The notes beneath the pieces were generated by a model that made no database searches, was not told the DNA's origin, and saw nothing but the letters and a program-made list of their open reading frames with translations. Positions 1-5,400 of a stretch of 6,216 nucleotides of DNA are shown one piece after another. The DNA lies in contig CAOKJJ010000246.1 in the NCBI GenBank assembly GCA_948468465.1, positions 1 through 6,216 of the forward strand, read 5' to 3'. How positions within the stretch are numbered: the stretch's first letter is position 1; every line of letters begins with the position of its first letter. The position numbers and the translations under genes are program-made. This stretch comes from an uncultured Eubacterium sp. (lineage in GTDB: Bacteria > Bacillota_A > Clostridia > Lachnospirales > Lachnospiraceae).

Positions 1-688
1 TCACAATCTCCAGCAATTCTTTACTCATGCTAACATCTCCCATCCATTCTTTTAAGATCTGAATATTTGCCCTGAATGCTACTTCAAGAACAGCTTCTGC
101 ATATTCCCTGTCCAGTTTTCCAGTAAGCTGCCGCATTTGCTCCATTAGATTTTGTAAATCCTGCTTTTCCAGCTTTCCTGACAGTGCCCTGAGCCAGACG
201 TGCAGTTCTGGCTTTAGTTCTTTTGTAACGACAATCTGGGCTGGAAATAGTATATTGCCCGTGATGTAATAGATGCCTTTAAAGGGGCTTGATACCTGAT
301 AACCGTGTTCCTGAAAATACGCAAACAGACCGGACGGTTTATTATCACGGACAAATGTCATGGTTATATCGTTTTCGGCAATGGCGTCAACCGTTTTGCC
401 GTAGGATTTATAGAGGCAGGCATAACCTTCCACTTTGAAAAAGACGTCTATGTTCAGGCTGTCAACAGGGTCTTTGTATTCTATAATGTTATGGCCCCTG
501 AAAATGCAGCCGATTTCATTGTTGATGGACAGGTCTGCCTGATTTTTTGTGATCAGAAGGTCTATGGCCAACGGCTTCATGTTCAGGTTATATTCCCTGT
601 CGAATCTCAGGCTGTCCCGGCAGTCAGCCATTTCCAAATTCATGGCGGCAATAAATGCCGGATGCCACTGTATTTTTGTATTACTCAT
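1..688 (-). CDS. PD-(D/E)xK-fold protein, C-terminus outside window (partial)
   Basis: The frame is open from an ATG at 688 down to the left edge, giving 229 residues with no stop, so the gene is cut by the window and not broken. The start has AAAGGAG (696-702) seven bases before it. Residues about 40-75 carry a PD-(D/E)xK-like core: D43 in 'IDLLI', then E70-Y71-K72 in 'HNIIEYKDP', with E58 on the preceding helix. This matches a restriction-endonuclease-like nuclease fold; no signal peptide or membrane segment is seen, so it is probably cytoplasmic. The rest (about 110-215) is alpha-helical and charged. I recall close relatives as common multicopy proteins in Lachnospiraceae, often with misleading names, but I cannot name a tested function or substrate. 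It is transcribed away from the Rpn gene and has its own promoter. The presence of a gene is near certain; the fold is likely; the role is unknown. Confidence 0.8.
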   Translation of the reverse strand, partial: MSNTKIQWHPAFIAAMNLEMADCRDSLRFDREYNLNMKPLAIDLLITKNQADLSINNEIGCIFRGHNIIEYKDPVDSLNIDVFFKVEGYACLYKSYGKTVDAIAENDITMTFVRDNKPSGLFAYFQEHGYQVSSPFKGIYYITGNILFPAQIVVTKELKPELHVWLRALSGKLEKQDLQNLMEQMRQLTGKLDREYAEAVLEVAFRANIQILKEWMGDVSMSKELLEIV

Positions 689-713
689 ATGAGAACTCCT
701 TTATCGTATATCG

Positions 714-742
714 ATTATAGCATATTTTTTGTGATGTTACAA
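714..742 (-). promoter_or_regulatory. Sigma-A type promoter of the leftward PD-(D/E)xK gene
   Basis: Reading the minus strand, TTGTAA (737-742) is followed by a 17-base spacer and a perfect TATAAT (714-719). The -10 is extended by TG one base upstream (TGCTATAAT). Transcription would start near 707, leaving about 20 bases of leader that contain the AAAGGAG ribosome binding site. This is the best -35/-10 pair in the window. No operator-like repeat is evident around it. Confidence 0.75.
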
Positions 743-862
743 ACTTTATTGCATATTTGTTTTTATAGTAATATCAAATTGGCAGTTTTAGCACGCCCGT
801 GTTCTACAAAAATTATACAAAACTGCTGGCTGGAAATCTTTCTATGGGAGCCGCGGGATTGA

Positions 863-1042
863 ATGTACACTGCCGGCAGGCAGAACCTTCTGGCGGGCTG
901 CTTTGCCCTGGACGCTGTCCTTAAGGAAATAAAAACCGGGGACTGGAAGTCTTCCGGCATACAGCGGGTAGTGCTGAAGACAAGGGACAATTATCTGTAC
1001 CAGGGGGGCTGGCGGGCGTCTTTTCATATGGGAGATGCATGA
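863..1042 (+). pseudogene. Possible 5' remnant of an RNase H-like gene (59-codon fragment)
   Basis: A 59-residue frame starts at ATG 863 and stops at 1042. The ribosome binding site is weak (GGGAG at 846-850, 12 bases away). Residues about 16-48 line up without gaps with the middle of RNase H1-type domains: 'ALDAVLKEI' resembles the conserved A-E-L-x-A-V segment, a Trp and a Gly follow at the usual spacing, and 'VVLKTRDNYLYQG' resembles the V-x-I-x-T-D-S-x-Y-V strand. The catalytic Glu and Asp positions are replaced by Ala and Arg, so the product would not be an active RNase H. The natural continuation lies in another frame from 1035. I infer a decayed gene; the family match is from memory and tentative. 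A short real gene of unknown function is the alternative. Confidence 0.4.
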
Positions 1043-1319
1043 GTGGATGGTCAAAAACGACGGCACAATTACGGAAAGGGCGAACCGGGACCTCTGGGAA
1101 GACATGGCGGATACCCTGAATGAGTATAGAGACAGAGGCATGAAAGTGGCGGCGCAGTTACTTCACCAGGAGAAATACCCTATCCTCAGTACGCTTGAGG
1201 CAAACCCGATTACGCTTGCGCTGGAGGCGTCAAATGGGACAGACCTTATGAAAGACAGATGGTTTGAGGAAACTTTCGGGGGTGCTGGCAAAAAATGCTG
1301 GCCGGAAGCCGGGGCATGA
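1035..1319 (+). pseudogene. Possible 3' remnant of the same RNase H-like gene (94-codon frame)
   Basis: This frame overlaps the previous one by 8 bases (ATGCATGA) in a different phase and runs 94 residues. It opens with 'MHEWMVKNDG' and 'ANRDLWEDM', which matches the W-x(n)-N-R-D-L-W signature of RNase H1 domains, followed by a helix and 'RGMKVAAQLL', where those proteins have G-x-x-V-x-F-W. The last third ('LSTLEANPITLAL' onward) shows no recognisable C-terminal active-site Asp segment. The ATG has GGAG directly against it, which is poor spacing, so independent translation is doubtful; translational coupling through the overlap is possible. Both fragments in order suggest one ancestral protein split by a frameshift between about 1003 (a run of six G) and 1040. 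A two-protein coupled pair is the alternative. Low to moderate confidence. Confidence 0.4.
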
Positions 1320-1355
1320 ATTTTGTAAATTTGTGTGGCTGCCTTTTGGAAAGTA

Positions 1356-1364
1356 TGGTACAAT
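1356..1364 (+). promoter_or_regulatory. Extended -10 promoter before the Rpn nuclease gene
   Basis: TGGTACAAT gives an extended -10 (TG, one base, TACAAT at 1359-1364). The hexamer 17 bases upstream (TGGCTG, 1336-1341) is a poor -35, which extended -10 promoters tolerate. Transcription would begin near 1371, just before the AGGAG at 1375-1379. The position is upstream of the Rpn gene with no terminator between. Confidence 0.5.
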
Positions 1365-1384
1365 GACTGGTAACAGGAGCGGGC

Positions 1385-1438
1385 ATGTATGATGGAAAAT
1401 ATAAAAAGCGTCATACAGCAGCGGCCGTGCATGGCTAA
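1385..1438 (+). CDS. Possible 17-residue leader peptide before the Rpn gene
   Basis: ATG 1385 is preceded by AGGAG (1375-1379) with five bases between, and the frame ends at TAA 1436-1438. The peptide MYDGKYKKRHTAAAVHG is basic and has no run of one amino acid, so it is not a classic amino-acid attenuator. Its last codons and stop lie inside the GC-rich hairpin at 1421-1452, so a ribosome here would melt the 5' arm. It could instead be a chance ORF whose ribosome binding site serves the in-frame ATG at 1389 of a longer Rpn form. No homologue is known to me. Confidence 0.3.
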   Translation: MYDGKYKKRHTAAAVHG

Positions 1439-1452
1439 TCCTGTGCGGCCGT
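1421..1452 (+). other. GC-rich RNA hairpin in the leader of the Rpn gene
   Basis: GCGGCCGTGCA (1421-1431) can pair with TGTGCGGCCGT (1442-1452) over 11 base pairs, three of them G-U, with a 10-base loop. The core is two direct copies of the self-complementary CGGCCG. No T run follows (CCTGTTCC), so it is not an intrinsic terminator. It ends about 30 bases before the AGGAGG of the Rpn gene, so a role in translation control or RNA stability is possible but unproven. Confidence 0.45.
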
Positions 1453-1493
1453 CCTGTTCCAAAGAAGATACAGCCAGATACAGGAGGAAGATC

Positions 1494-2333
1494 ATGAAAA
1501 AACTACGGTACACTTTTAAAACTGACACGCTGTTCAAGATGCTGTTTGTAAAGTATCCGGAACTTTTGAAGGAACTGGTTGCAGAACTTCTCGGGATTCC
1601 GCTGGAAAGCATTGAAACGTTTACCATAAAGAATCCGGAAATGCCGCCGGAAAACCTTGGCGACAAGTTCTGCAGGCTGGATATCAATATGACAGTGAAC
1701 GGCCAGCAGGTCGACCTAGAGGTGCAGGTCAGCAATGAGGGCGATTACCCGGAGAGGGTGATGTACTACTGGGCGAGGGAGTTTTCATCAGCGCTGCTTA
1801 CCGGGCAGGGCTATTCAGCACTGCCGCGCACAATCGTTATCAGTATTATAGATTTTCCACTGTTTGAATGTGAAGAATACCATTCTTTCTTCCAGCCGCT
1901 AGAAGCCACGCGCCATACACTGCTGTCGGATAAAATGGGGTTCCATTTCTTTGAGCTTCCAAAGCTGCCGGATGATGCAAACCAGGAGGATATGCTGCTG
2001 CTGTGGCTTTCGCTGTTCAAGGCGGATACGGAAGAAGAACTGGAAAGGATTAAGGGAATGGAGGTGCCAGTTATGAGCCAGGCGATCAATGCTTATTATA
2101 CGATTACGGCTTCGTCAGAGTTCCGTGAGAAAGAACGGCTCCGGGAAAAAGCAAGACACGATGAGGCACAGGCATTGTATAATGCAAGACGAGAAGCAAA
2201 ACGGGAAGCAAGACGTGAAGAGAAATTTGAAATTGCAAGGAAGCTTATTAAGCGTAACAGACCAGTTAGTGAAATTGCAGAAGATACAGGACTAATGTAT
2301 GAGGAAATAGAGCAGTTACGTATCAGGATGTGA
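1494..2333 (+). CDS. Rpn-family recombination-promoting nuclease / putative transposase
   Basis: The product has 279 residues, usual for this PDDEXK_2 group. The ATG at 1494 is chosen because AGGAGG (1482-1487) lies six bases before it and the conserved N-terminus 'YTFKTDTLFKMLF' begins right after; in-frame ATGs at 1389 and 1392 would add about 35 unconserved residues. The catalytic core is visible: D63 in 'CRLDINM' and E76-V77-Q78 in 'VDLEVQV', the D...(D/E)xQ variant typical of Rpn proteins. It is followed by 'YPERVMYYWAREF' (85-97). Residues about 205-260 form a highly charged helix of Arg/Glu/Lys, and the end (about 261-275, 'VSEIAEDTGLMYEEIEQL') resembles a small helix-turn-helix tail. 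Members are cytoplasmic DNA endonucleases linked to RecA-independent recombination and, in E. coli, to toxicity and phage limitation. It is a single gene ending at a strong hairpin. An internal start is described separately. Confidence 0.88.
   Translation: MKKLRYTFKTDTLFKMLFVKYPELLKELVAELLGIPLESIETFTIKNPEMPPENLGDKFCRLDINMTVNGQQVDLEVQVSNEGDYPERVMYYWAREFSSALLTGQGYSALPRTIVISIIDFPLFECEEYHSFFQPLEATRHTLLSDKMGFHFFELPKLPDDANQEDMLLLWLSLFKADTEEELERIKGMEVPVMSQAINAYYTITASSEFREKERLREKARHDEAQALYNARREAKREARREEKFEIARKLIKRNRPVSEIAEDTGLMYEEIEQLRIRM
2073..2333 (+). CDS. Candidate gene-within-gene: C-terminal Rpn short form (intragenic antitoxin type)
   Basis: An in-frame ATG at 2073 (residue 194 of the Rpn protein) is preceded by GGAGGTG (2060-2066), a seven-base match to the anti-Shine-Dalgarno, with eight bases between GGAGG and ATG. 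That is as good as the site of the main gene. The product would be 86 residues, starting 'MSQAINAYYT', made of the charged helix and the C-terminal helix-turn-helix-like tail, and lacking the nuclease core. A second in-frame ATG at 2058 has AAAGGA (2044-2049) eight bases before it and would give 91 residues. In E. coli, rpn genes are reported to encode such a short C-terminal protein from an internal start, and it blocks the toxic full-length nuclease. Applying that here is inference. The purine-rich GGAGGTG also encodes Met-Glu-Val, so chance cannot be excluded. Confidence 0.5.
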   Translation: MSQAINAYYTITASSEFREKERLREKARHDEAQALYNARREAKREARREEKFEIARKLIKRNRPVSEIAEDTGLMYEEIEQLRIRM

Positions 2334-2343
2334 TCAGGCACAC

Positions 2344-2391
2344 AGGGCTTGGAATATATAATTGTTATAATTCCAGGCTCTGTTCTTAATT
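2344..2391 (+). terminator. Probable terminator hairpin after the Rpn gene
   Basis: AGGGCTTGGAAT (2344-2355) pairs with ATTCCAGGCTCT (2370-2381). The stem continues inward as TATAA/TTATA around a TTG loop, with one bulged A, giving 17 base pairs including two G-U. The following GTTCTTAATT is only moderately T-rich, so release may be imperfect. It begins 10 bases after the Rpn stop codon. Confidence 0.65.
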
Positions 2392-2527
2392 CAAGAGTAA
2401 TGATTAAGCTGCCAGATGTCGGCATATGTTTTTTTGATCTGCTCTATTGATAGTGAATAGATAACGTATAACTAGTACAGCATTGCAGAAATTAGAGTAT
2501 GTGACTGCTTTGGGCGTTTGCGTCAGC
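2382..2527. other. Gene-free spacer with weak hairpins
   Basis: This is the first part of the 340-base gap between the Rpn and GH94 genes. I see no convincing ORF or tRNA. TGCC/GGCA (2410-2413 and 2421-2424) with a run of seven T at 2429-2435 is a weak second terminator candidate. TCTATT/AATAGA (2443-2448 and 2456-2461) is a six-base inverted repeat with a seven-base loop and no assigned role. Confidence 0.4.
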
Positions 2528-2556
2528 AATCTGATATTTTTCTATGGAATCTGATA
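2528..2556 (+). promoter_or_regulatory. Direct repeat AATCTGATA x2, candidate AraC-family operator
   Basis: AATCTGATA occurs exactly at 2528-2536 and again at 2548-2556, 20 bases start to start, close to two helical turns. AraC-family activators typically bind two direct half-sites about 20-21 bases apart, with the downstream one touching the -35. Here the second copy overlaps the candidate -35 at 2555-2560. An AraC-family gene lies at the far end of the GH94 gene. The repeat is seen; the binding is inferred. Confidence 0.5.
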
Positions 2557-2583
2557 GAAGTAGCGCCGTAAAATGAGTAAAAT
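2555..2583 (+). promoter_or_regulatory. Candidate activator-dependent promoter for the GH94 gene
   Basis: TAAAAT (2578-2583) is a five-of-six -10, with TAGAAG (2555-2560, three of six) 17 bases upstream. A poor -35 abutting the AATCTGATA repeat fits a promoter that needs an activator. It would give a leader of about 85 bases. A competing -10 lies at 2636-2641. Confidence 0.35.
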
Positions 2584-2632
2584 AGCAATATCGTTCACAG
2601 AAACGTTGATCCGGCCGGGGTTGCTGCAACAA

Positions 2633-2641
2633 TGATACAAT
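2633..2641 (+). promoter_or_regulatory. Alternative extended -10 close to the GH94 gene
   Basis: TGATACAAT contains TG, one base, and TACAAT (2636-2641). The hexamer 17 bases upstream (2613-2618, GGCCGG) does not resemble a -35. Transcription would start near 2648, inside the inverted repeat at 2640-2654, leaving about 25 bases before the ATG. The palindrome GTTGCTGCAAC (2620-2630) sits just upstream and could be an operator. Confidence 0.3.
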
Positions 2642-2654
2642 AACAAAATGTTAT
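2640..2654. repeat. Inverted repeat ATAACA-AAA-TGTTAT before the GH94 start
   Basis: ATAACA (2640-2645) and TGTTAT (2649-2654) are perfect inverted arms around AAA. It overlaps the alternative -10 and ends six bases before the AAGGAGG ribosome binding site (2661-2667). It could be a repressor site or a weak RNA hairpin; with a three-base loop and AT-rich stem, a DNA site is more likely. Confidence 0.4.
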
Positions 2655-2673
2655 AGAAAAAAGGAGGAATTAG

Positions 2674-5394
2674 ATGCAGAGCATACATTATATAGATCAG
2701 GATGGGACATTTTCTATCGAGCAGCCGGAAAATTACAGTTATCTGTATTTTCCGATTGCCGGGGAGGATGGTTTAAAAAGCTCGGTAACACCGAATCTGG
2801 GAGGAGACATAAAGATCAACCAGAACGCATTTCTAATGGAGCCAGTCAGTGTGGAAAATCTGCATAATAACCGTTCCGGCAGAAATTTCTGGTGCAGGAT
2901 GGCGGATGGCTGCTGCTGGTCTGCCGTTGGGGCATCCGCAGAGCAGGAGAGCAGAAAATTTACAGATAAACAGGATGCAAGTGTGCTGCGCGCAGGACTG
3001 ATGTGGCATACGGTGACAAGAAAATCTGTGCGGCATACGCTGGAAGCAGAAGTGACGTCTTTTGTGCCGCTGGAACATCCGGCGGAGGTTATGCGGGTTA
3101 CGCTGCGCAATACGGGAAGTGAAGCGCTGACACTGACGCCTGTGGCGGCTGTGCCGATTTTTGGCAGAAGCGCGGACAATATTCGTGACCACAGGCACGT
3201 GACATCGCTGCTGCATCGAATTTGGACGACGGATGACGGCGTCTACGTCCGCCCGGCACTGTCGTTTGACGAACGTGGTCATCGGAAAAATGAGCTGATT
3301 TATTTTGTATGTGCAGCCGGCGCGGACGGGCAGAAACCGTGTGGGTTTTATCCGGTGACGGAAGATTTTATCGGTGAAGGCGGCAGTTATACAAATCCGC
3401 AGAAGATACGGGAAAATGCTGCTGGCGAAGCTGCCGGATACCGGACAGAGGGGAAAGAGGCCGTAGGTGGTATCCGTTTTGATGAAATCTGCATTGCGCC
3501 AGGAGAACGAGCTGAATATACGGTCGTTATGGGCATTACGGACAGGGAGGAACAAATCGGGGAAATTATGGATGCGTTTCGGACAGCAAAGCAGGTAGAT
3601 GCTGCGTTTTGCCAGATGAAGCAGTACTGGCAGGAAAAAGTAAATGTCCGCTACCATACAGGAAGCTGCACGTTTGACCGGTTTTTAAGATGGGTAAGCT
3701 TCCAGCCGCTGTTAAGGAGAATTTATGGCTGCTCGTTCCTTCCGTACCACGATTATGGCCGGGGCGGCCGGGGCTGGCGGGATTTGTGGCAGGACTGCCT
3801 GTCGCTGCTGATGATGGATCCGGGCGGCGTGCGTCAGATGATCGTGGATAACTGCGGCGGTGTACGCGTTGACGGTACAAATGCTACGATTATTGGATCC
3901 GGGCAAGGGGAATTTATTGCAGACCGCAATGGCATTGCGCGTGTCTGGATGGACCATGGGGTATGGCCGTTTATGACGATCCGGCTCTATATAGACCAGA
4001 CTGGGGATGTGGAGATTTTAAGGGAAAAGGCTGTATATTTTAAAGACGAGCAGATAAAGCGGGGCTGTGGGTTGGATACGCATTGGGACAGCACGTATGG
4101 CGTACGGCAGAAAAACCAGAACGGGGAAATTTATGAAGGAACCGTGTTGGAGCATTTGCTGCTGCAGATGTTGTGTGCTTTTTATGAGGTCGGAGAGCAC
4201 AACCATATTCGCCTGCGTGGCGCGGACTGGAATGATGCTTTGGATATGGCGCCGGACCGTGGTGAAAGCGTGGCGTTTACGTGTGCGTATGCAGGAAACC
4301 TGATGCATCTGGCGCAGATGCTGATGCAGTTGTCTGAACGGTTTGGCTGGAAGCAGGTAGAGTTTATGGAAGAGATGGGTGTGCTGCTACAGGATGAAGC
4401 AGAGGTCTATGACAGTATTTCGGTAAAACAAGAGCTTTTACGGCAGTATGTGCAGACAGTCAGCCACCAGGTCAGCGGCAGGCGTATGTCTGTGGATGTA
4501 AATGAGCTGGCGGAAAACCTAAGGCATAAAGCAGAATGGATGCAGGAGCATATTCGCAAAACGGAGTGGATACAAGGGGATCAGGAAGGTTGGTTTAACA
4601 GCTACTACGATAATCATGGAAATGCCGTTGAGGGGTATTGCGGCCAGGGTGTGCGGATGATGCTGACTGGCCAGGTGTTTGCGGTAATGAGCAAAACCGC
4701 GGATGACCAGCAGACAAGGCAAATCTGTAAAAGCGCGGATCGGTATTTATATGATGCAAAAGCAGGGGGATACCGTCTCAATACGAATTTCAACGAAGAA
4801 AAATATGATATGGGAAGGATGTTTGGGTTTGCCTATGGGGAAAAAGAAAACGGGGCAGTCTTTTCGCATATGACTGTAATGTACGCAAATGCGTTGTATC
4901 AAAGAGGATTTGTAAAAGAAGGATTTCGTGCGCTGCAGACGCTGGCGGATACGGCGATGGACTTTGCGGTAAGTAAAATCTATCCGGGCATTCCGGAATA
5001 TTTTAACCGGGACGGAAGAGGGATGTACCATTACCTGACAGGCGCAGCGAGCTGGTATATGCTTACAATGGTAACGGAAGTGTTTGGGGTGCGTGGAGAG
5101 ATTGGCGATCTTCTCATACAGCCGAAGCTGTTAAGCGGGCAGTTTGATGAACAAGGCTGTGCAGGTATTGCGCTGACATTTGCAGGCCAATGCTTTGAGA
5201 TAACGTTTGATAATCCGCACAGGCTGTCCTATGGGGAATATGAGGTACACGACGCTGTCTGCGATGGCACATGCCTGGCTGTAAACGGTGCGTCTGCGGT
5301 TATGGAAAGAAGCCGGATCCAACAACTCCAGGACGGCGTACATAAGATCCGGGTTACGTTGGGAAGGCGCCAGCCAAGCGGCGGCACACAGTAA
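2674..5394 (+). CDS. GH94 family inverting glycoside phosphorylase (beta-glucan disaccharide type)
   Basis: This complete 906-residue gene starts six bases after AAGGAGG (2661-2667). GH94 enzymes use inorganic phosphate to split a beta-glycosidic bond, releasing alpha-sugar 1-phosphate with inversion. Domains follow the family order: N-terminal beta-sandwich (about 1-290), linker helices (about 295-340), an (alpha/alpha)6 barrel (about 340-805) and a C-terminal beta domain (to about 895). The general acid is D518 in 'RGADWNDALD'. Phosphate-site residues are visible as R369 in 'GWRDLWQD', H732 in 'FSHMTVMYANALY', and T789-G790 in 'YLTGAASW'. No signal peptide is present, so it acts in the cytoplasm on an imported sugar. 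The substrate is not certain: cellobiose and chitobiose enzymes are about 800 residues, and this length is closest to laminaribiose (beta-1,3) phosphorylases of about 910. No transporter is in view, and a convergent AraC regulator follows six bases later. Confidence 0.9.
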   Translation: MQSIHYIDQDGTFSIEQPENYSYLYFPIAGEDGLKSSVTPNLGGDIKINQNAFLMEPVSVENLHNNRSGRNFWCRMADGCCWSAVGASAEQESRKFTDKQDASVLRAGLMWHTVTRKSVRHTLEAEVTSFVPLEHPAEVMRVTLRNTGSEALTLTPVAAVPIFGRSADNIRDHRHVTSLLHRIWTTDDGVYVRPALSFDERGHRKNELIYFVCAAGADGQKPCGFYPVTEDFIGEGGSYTNPQKIRENAAGEAAGYRTEGKEAVGGIRFDEICIAPGERAEYTVVMGITDREEQIGEIMDAFRTAKQVDAAFCQMKQYWQEKVNVRYHTGSCTFDRFLRWVSFQPLLRRIYGCSFLPYHDYGRGGRGWRDLWQDCLSLLMMDPGGVRQMIVDNCGGVRVDGTNATIIGSGQGEFIADRNGIARVWMDHGVWPFMTIRLYIDQTGDVEILREKAVYFKDEQIKRGCGLDTHWDSTYGVRQKNQNGEIYEGTVLEHLLLQMLCAFYEVGEHNHIRLRGADWNDALDMAPDRGESVAFTCAYAGNLMHLAQMLMQLSERFGWKQVEFMEEMGVLLQDEAEVYDSISVKQELLRQYVQTVSHQVSGRRMSVDVNELAENLRHKAEWMQEHIRKTEWIQGDQEGWFNSYYDNHGNAVEGYCGQGVRMMLTGQVFAVMSKTADDQQTRQICKSADRYLYDAKAGGYRLNTNFNEEKYDMGRMFGFAYGEKENGAVFSHMTVMYANALYQRGFVKEGFRALQTLADTAMDFAVSKIYPGIPEYFNRDGRGMYHYLTGAASWYMLTMVTEVFGVRGEIGDLLIQPKLLSGQFDEQGCAGIALTFAGQCFEITFDNPHRLSYGEYEVHDAVCDGTCLAVNGASAVMERSRIQQLQDGVHKIRVTLGRRQPSGGTQ

Positions 5395-5400
5395 TATGTT

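Noticed and set aside
305..862. Plus-strand open frame of 185 codons
   Set aside because: It lies mostly antisense to the leftward PD-(D/E)xK gene, which has a promoter, ribosome binding site and recognisable motif; this frame has neither a site nor a protein-like composition.
1389..1493. Longer Rpn start at ATG 1389
   Set aside because: The extra 35 residues are unlike the family, span the hairpin, and the ATG at 1494 has an ideal AGGAGG site. It stays a minor alternative.
1163..1735. Minus-strand open frame of 190 codons across the Rpn start
   Set aside because: Antisense to the Rpn gene and its leader; low-complexity Ser/Phe composition and no recognisable motif.
2597..2612. Possible catabolite (cre) site around AGAAACGTTGATCC
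   Set aside because: Only the central AACG part fits the cre consensus; the TG and CA flanks do not match.
2611..2618. Palindrome CCGGCCGG
   Set aside because: Too short and GC-rich to call a site; it occupies the place of a -35 but does not resemble one.
2833..3657. Minus-strand open frame of 274 codons inside the GH94 gene
   Set aside because: Fully antisense to a conserved enzyme; the translation is rich in Arg, His, Cys and Phe as expected for a shadow frame, with no known domain.
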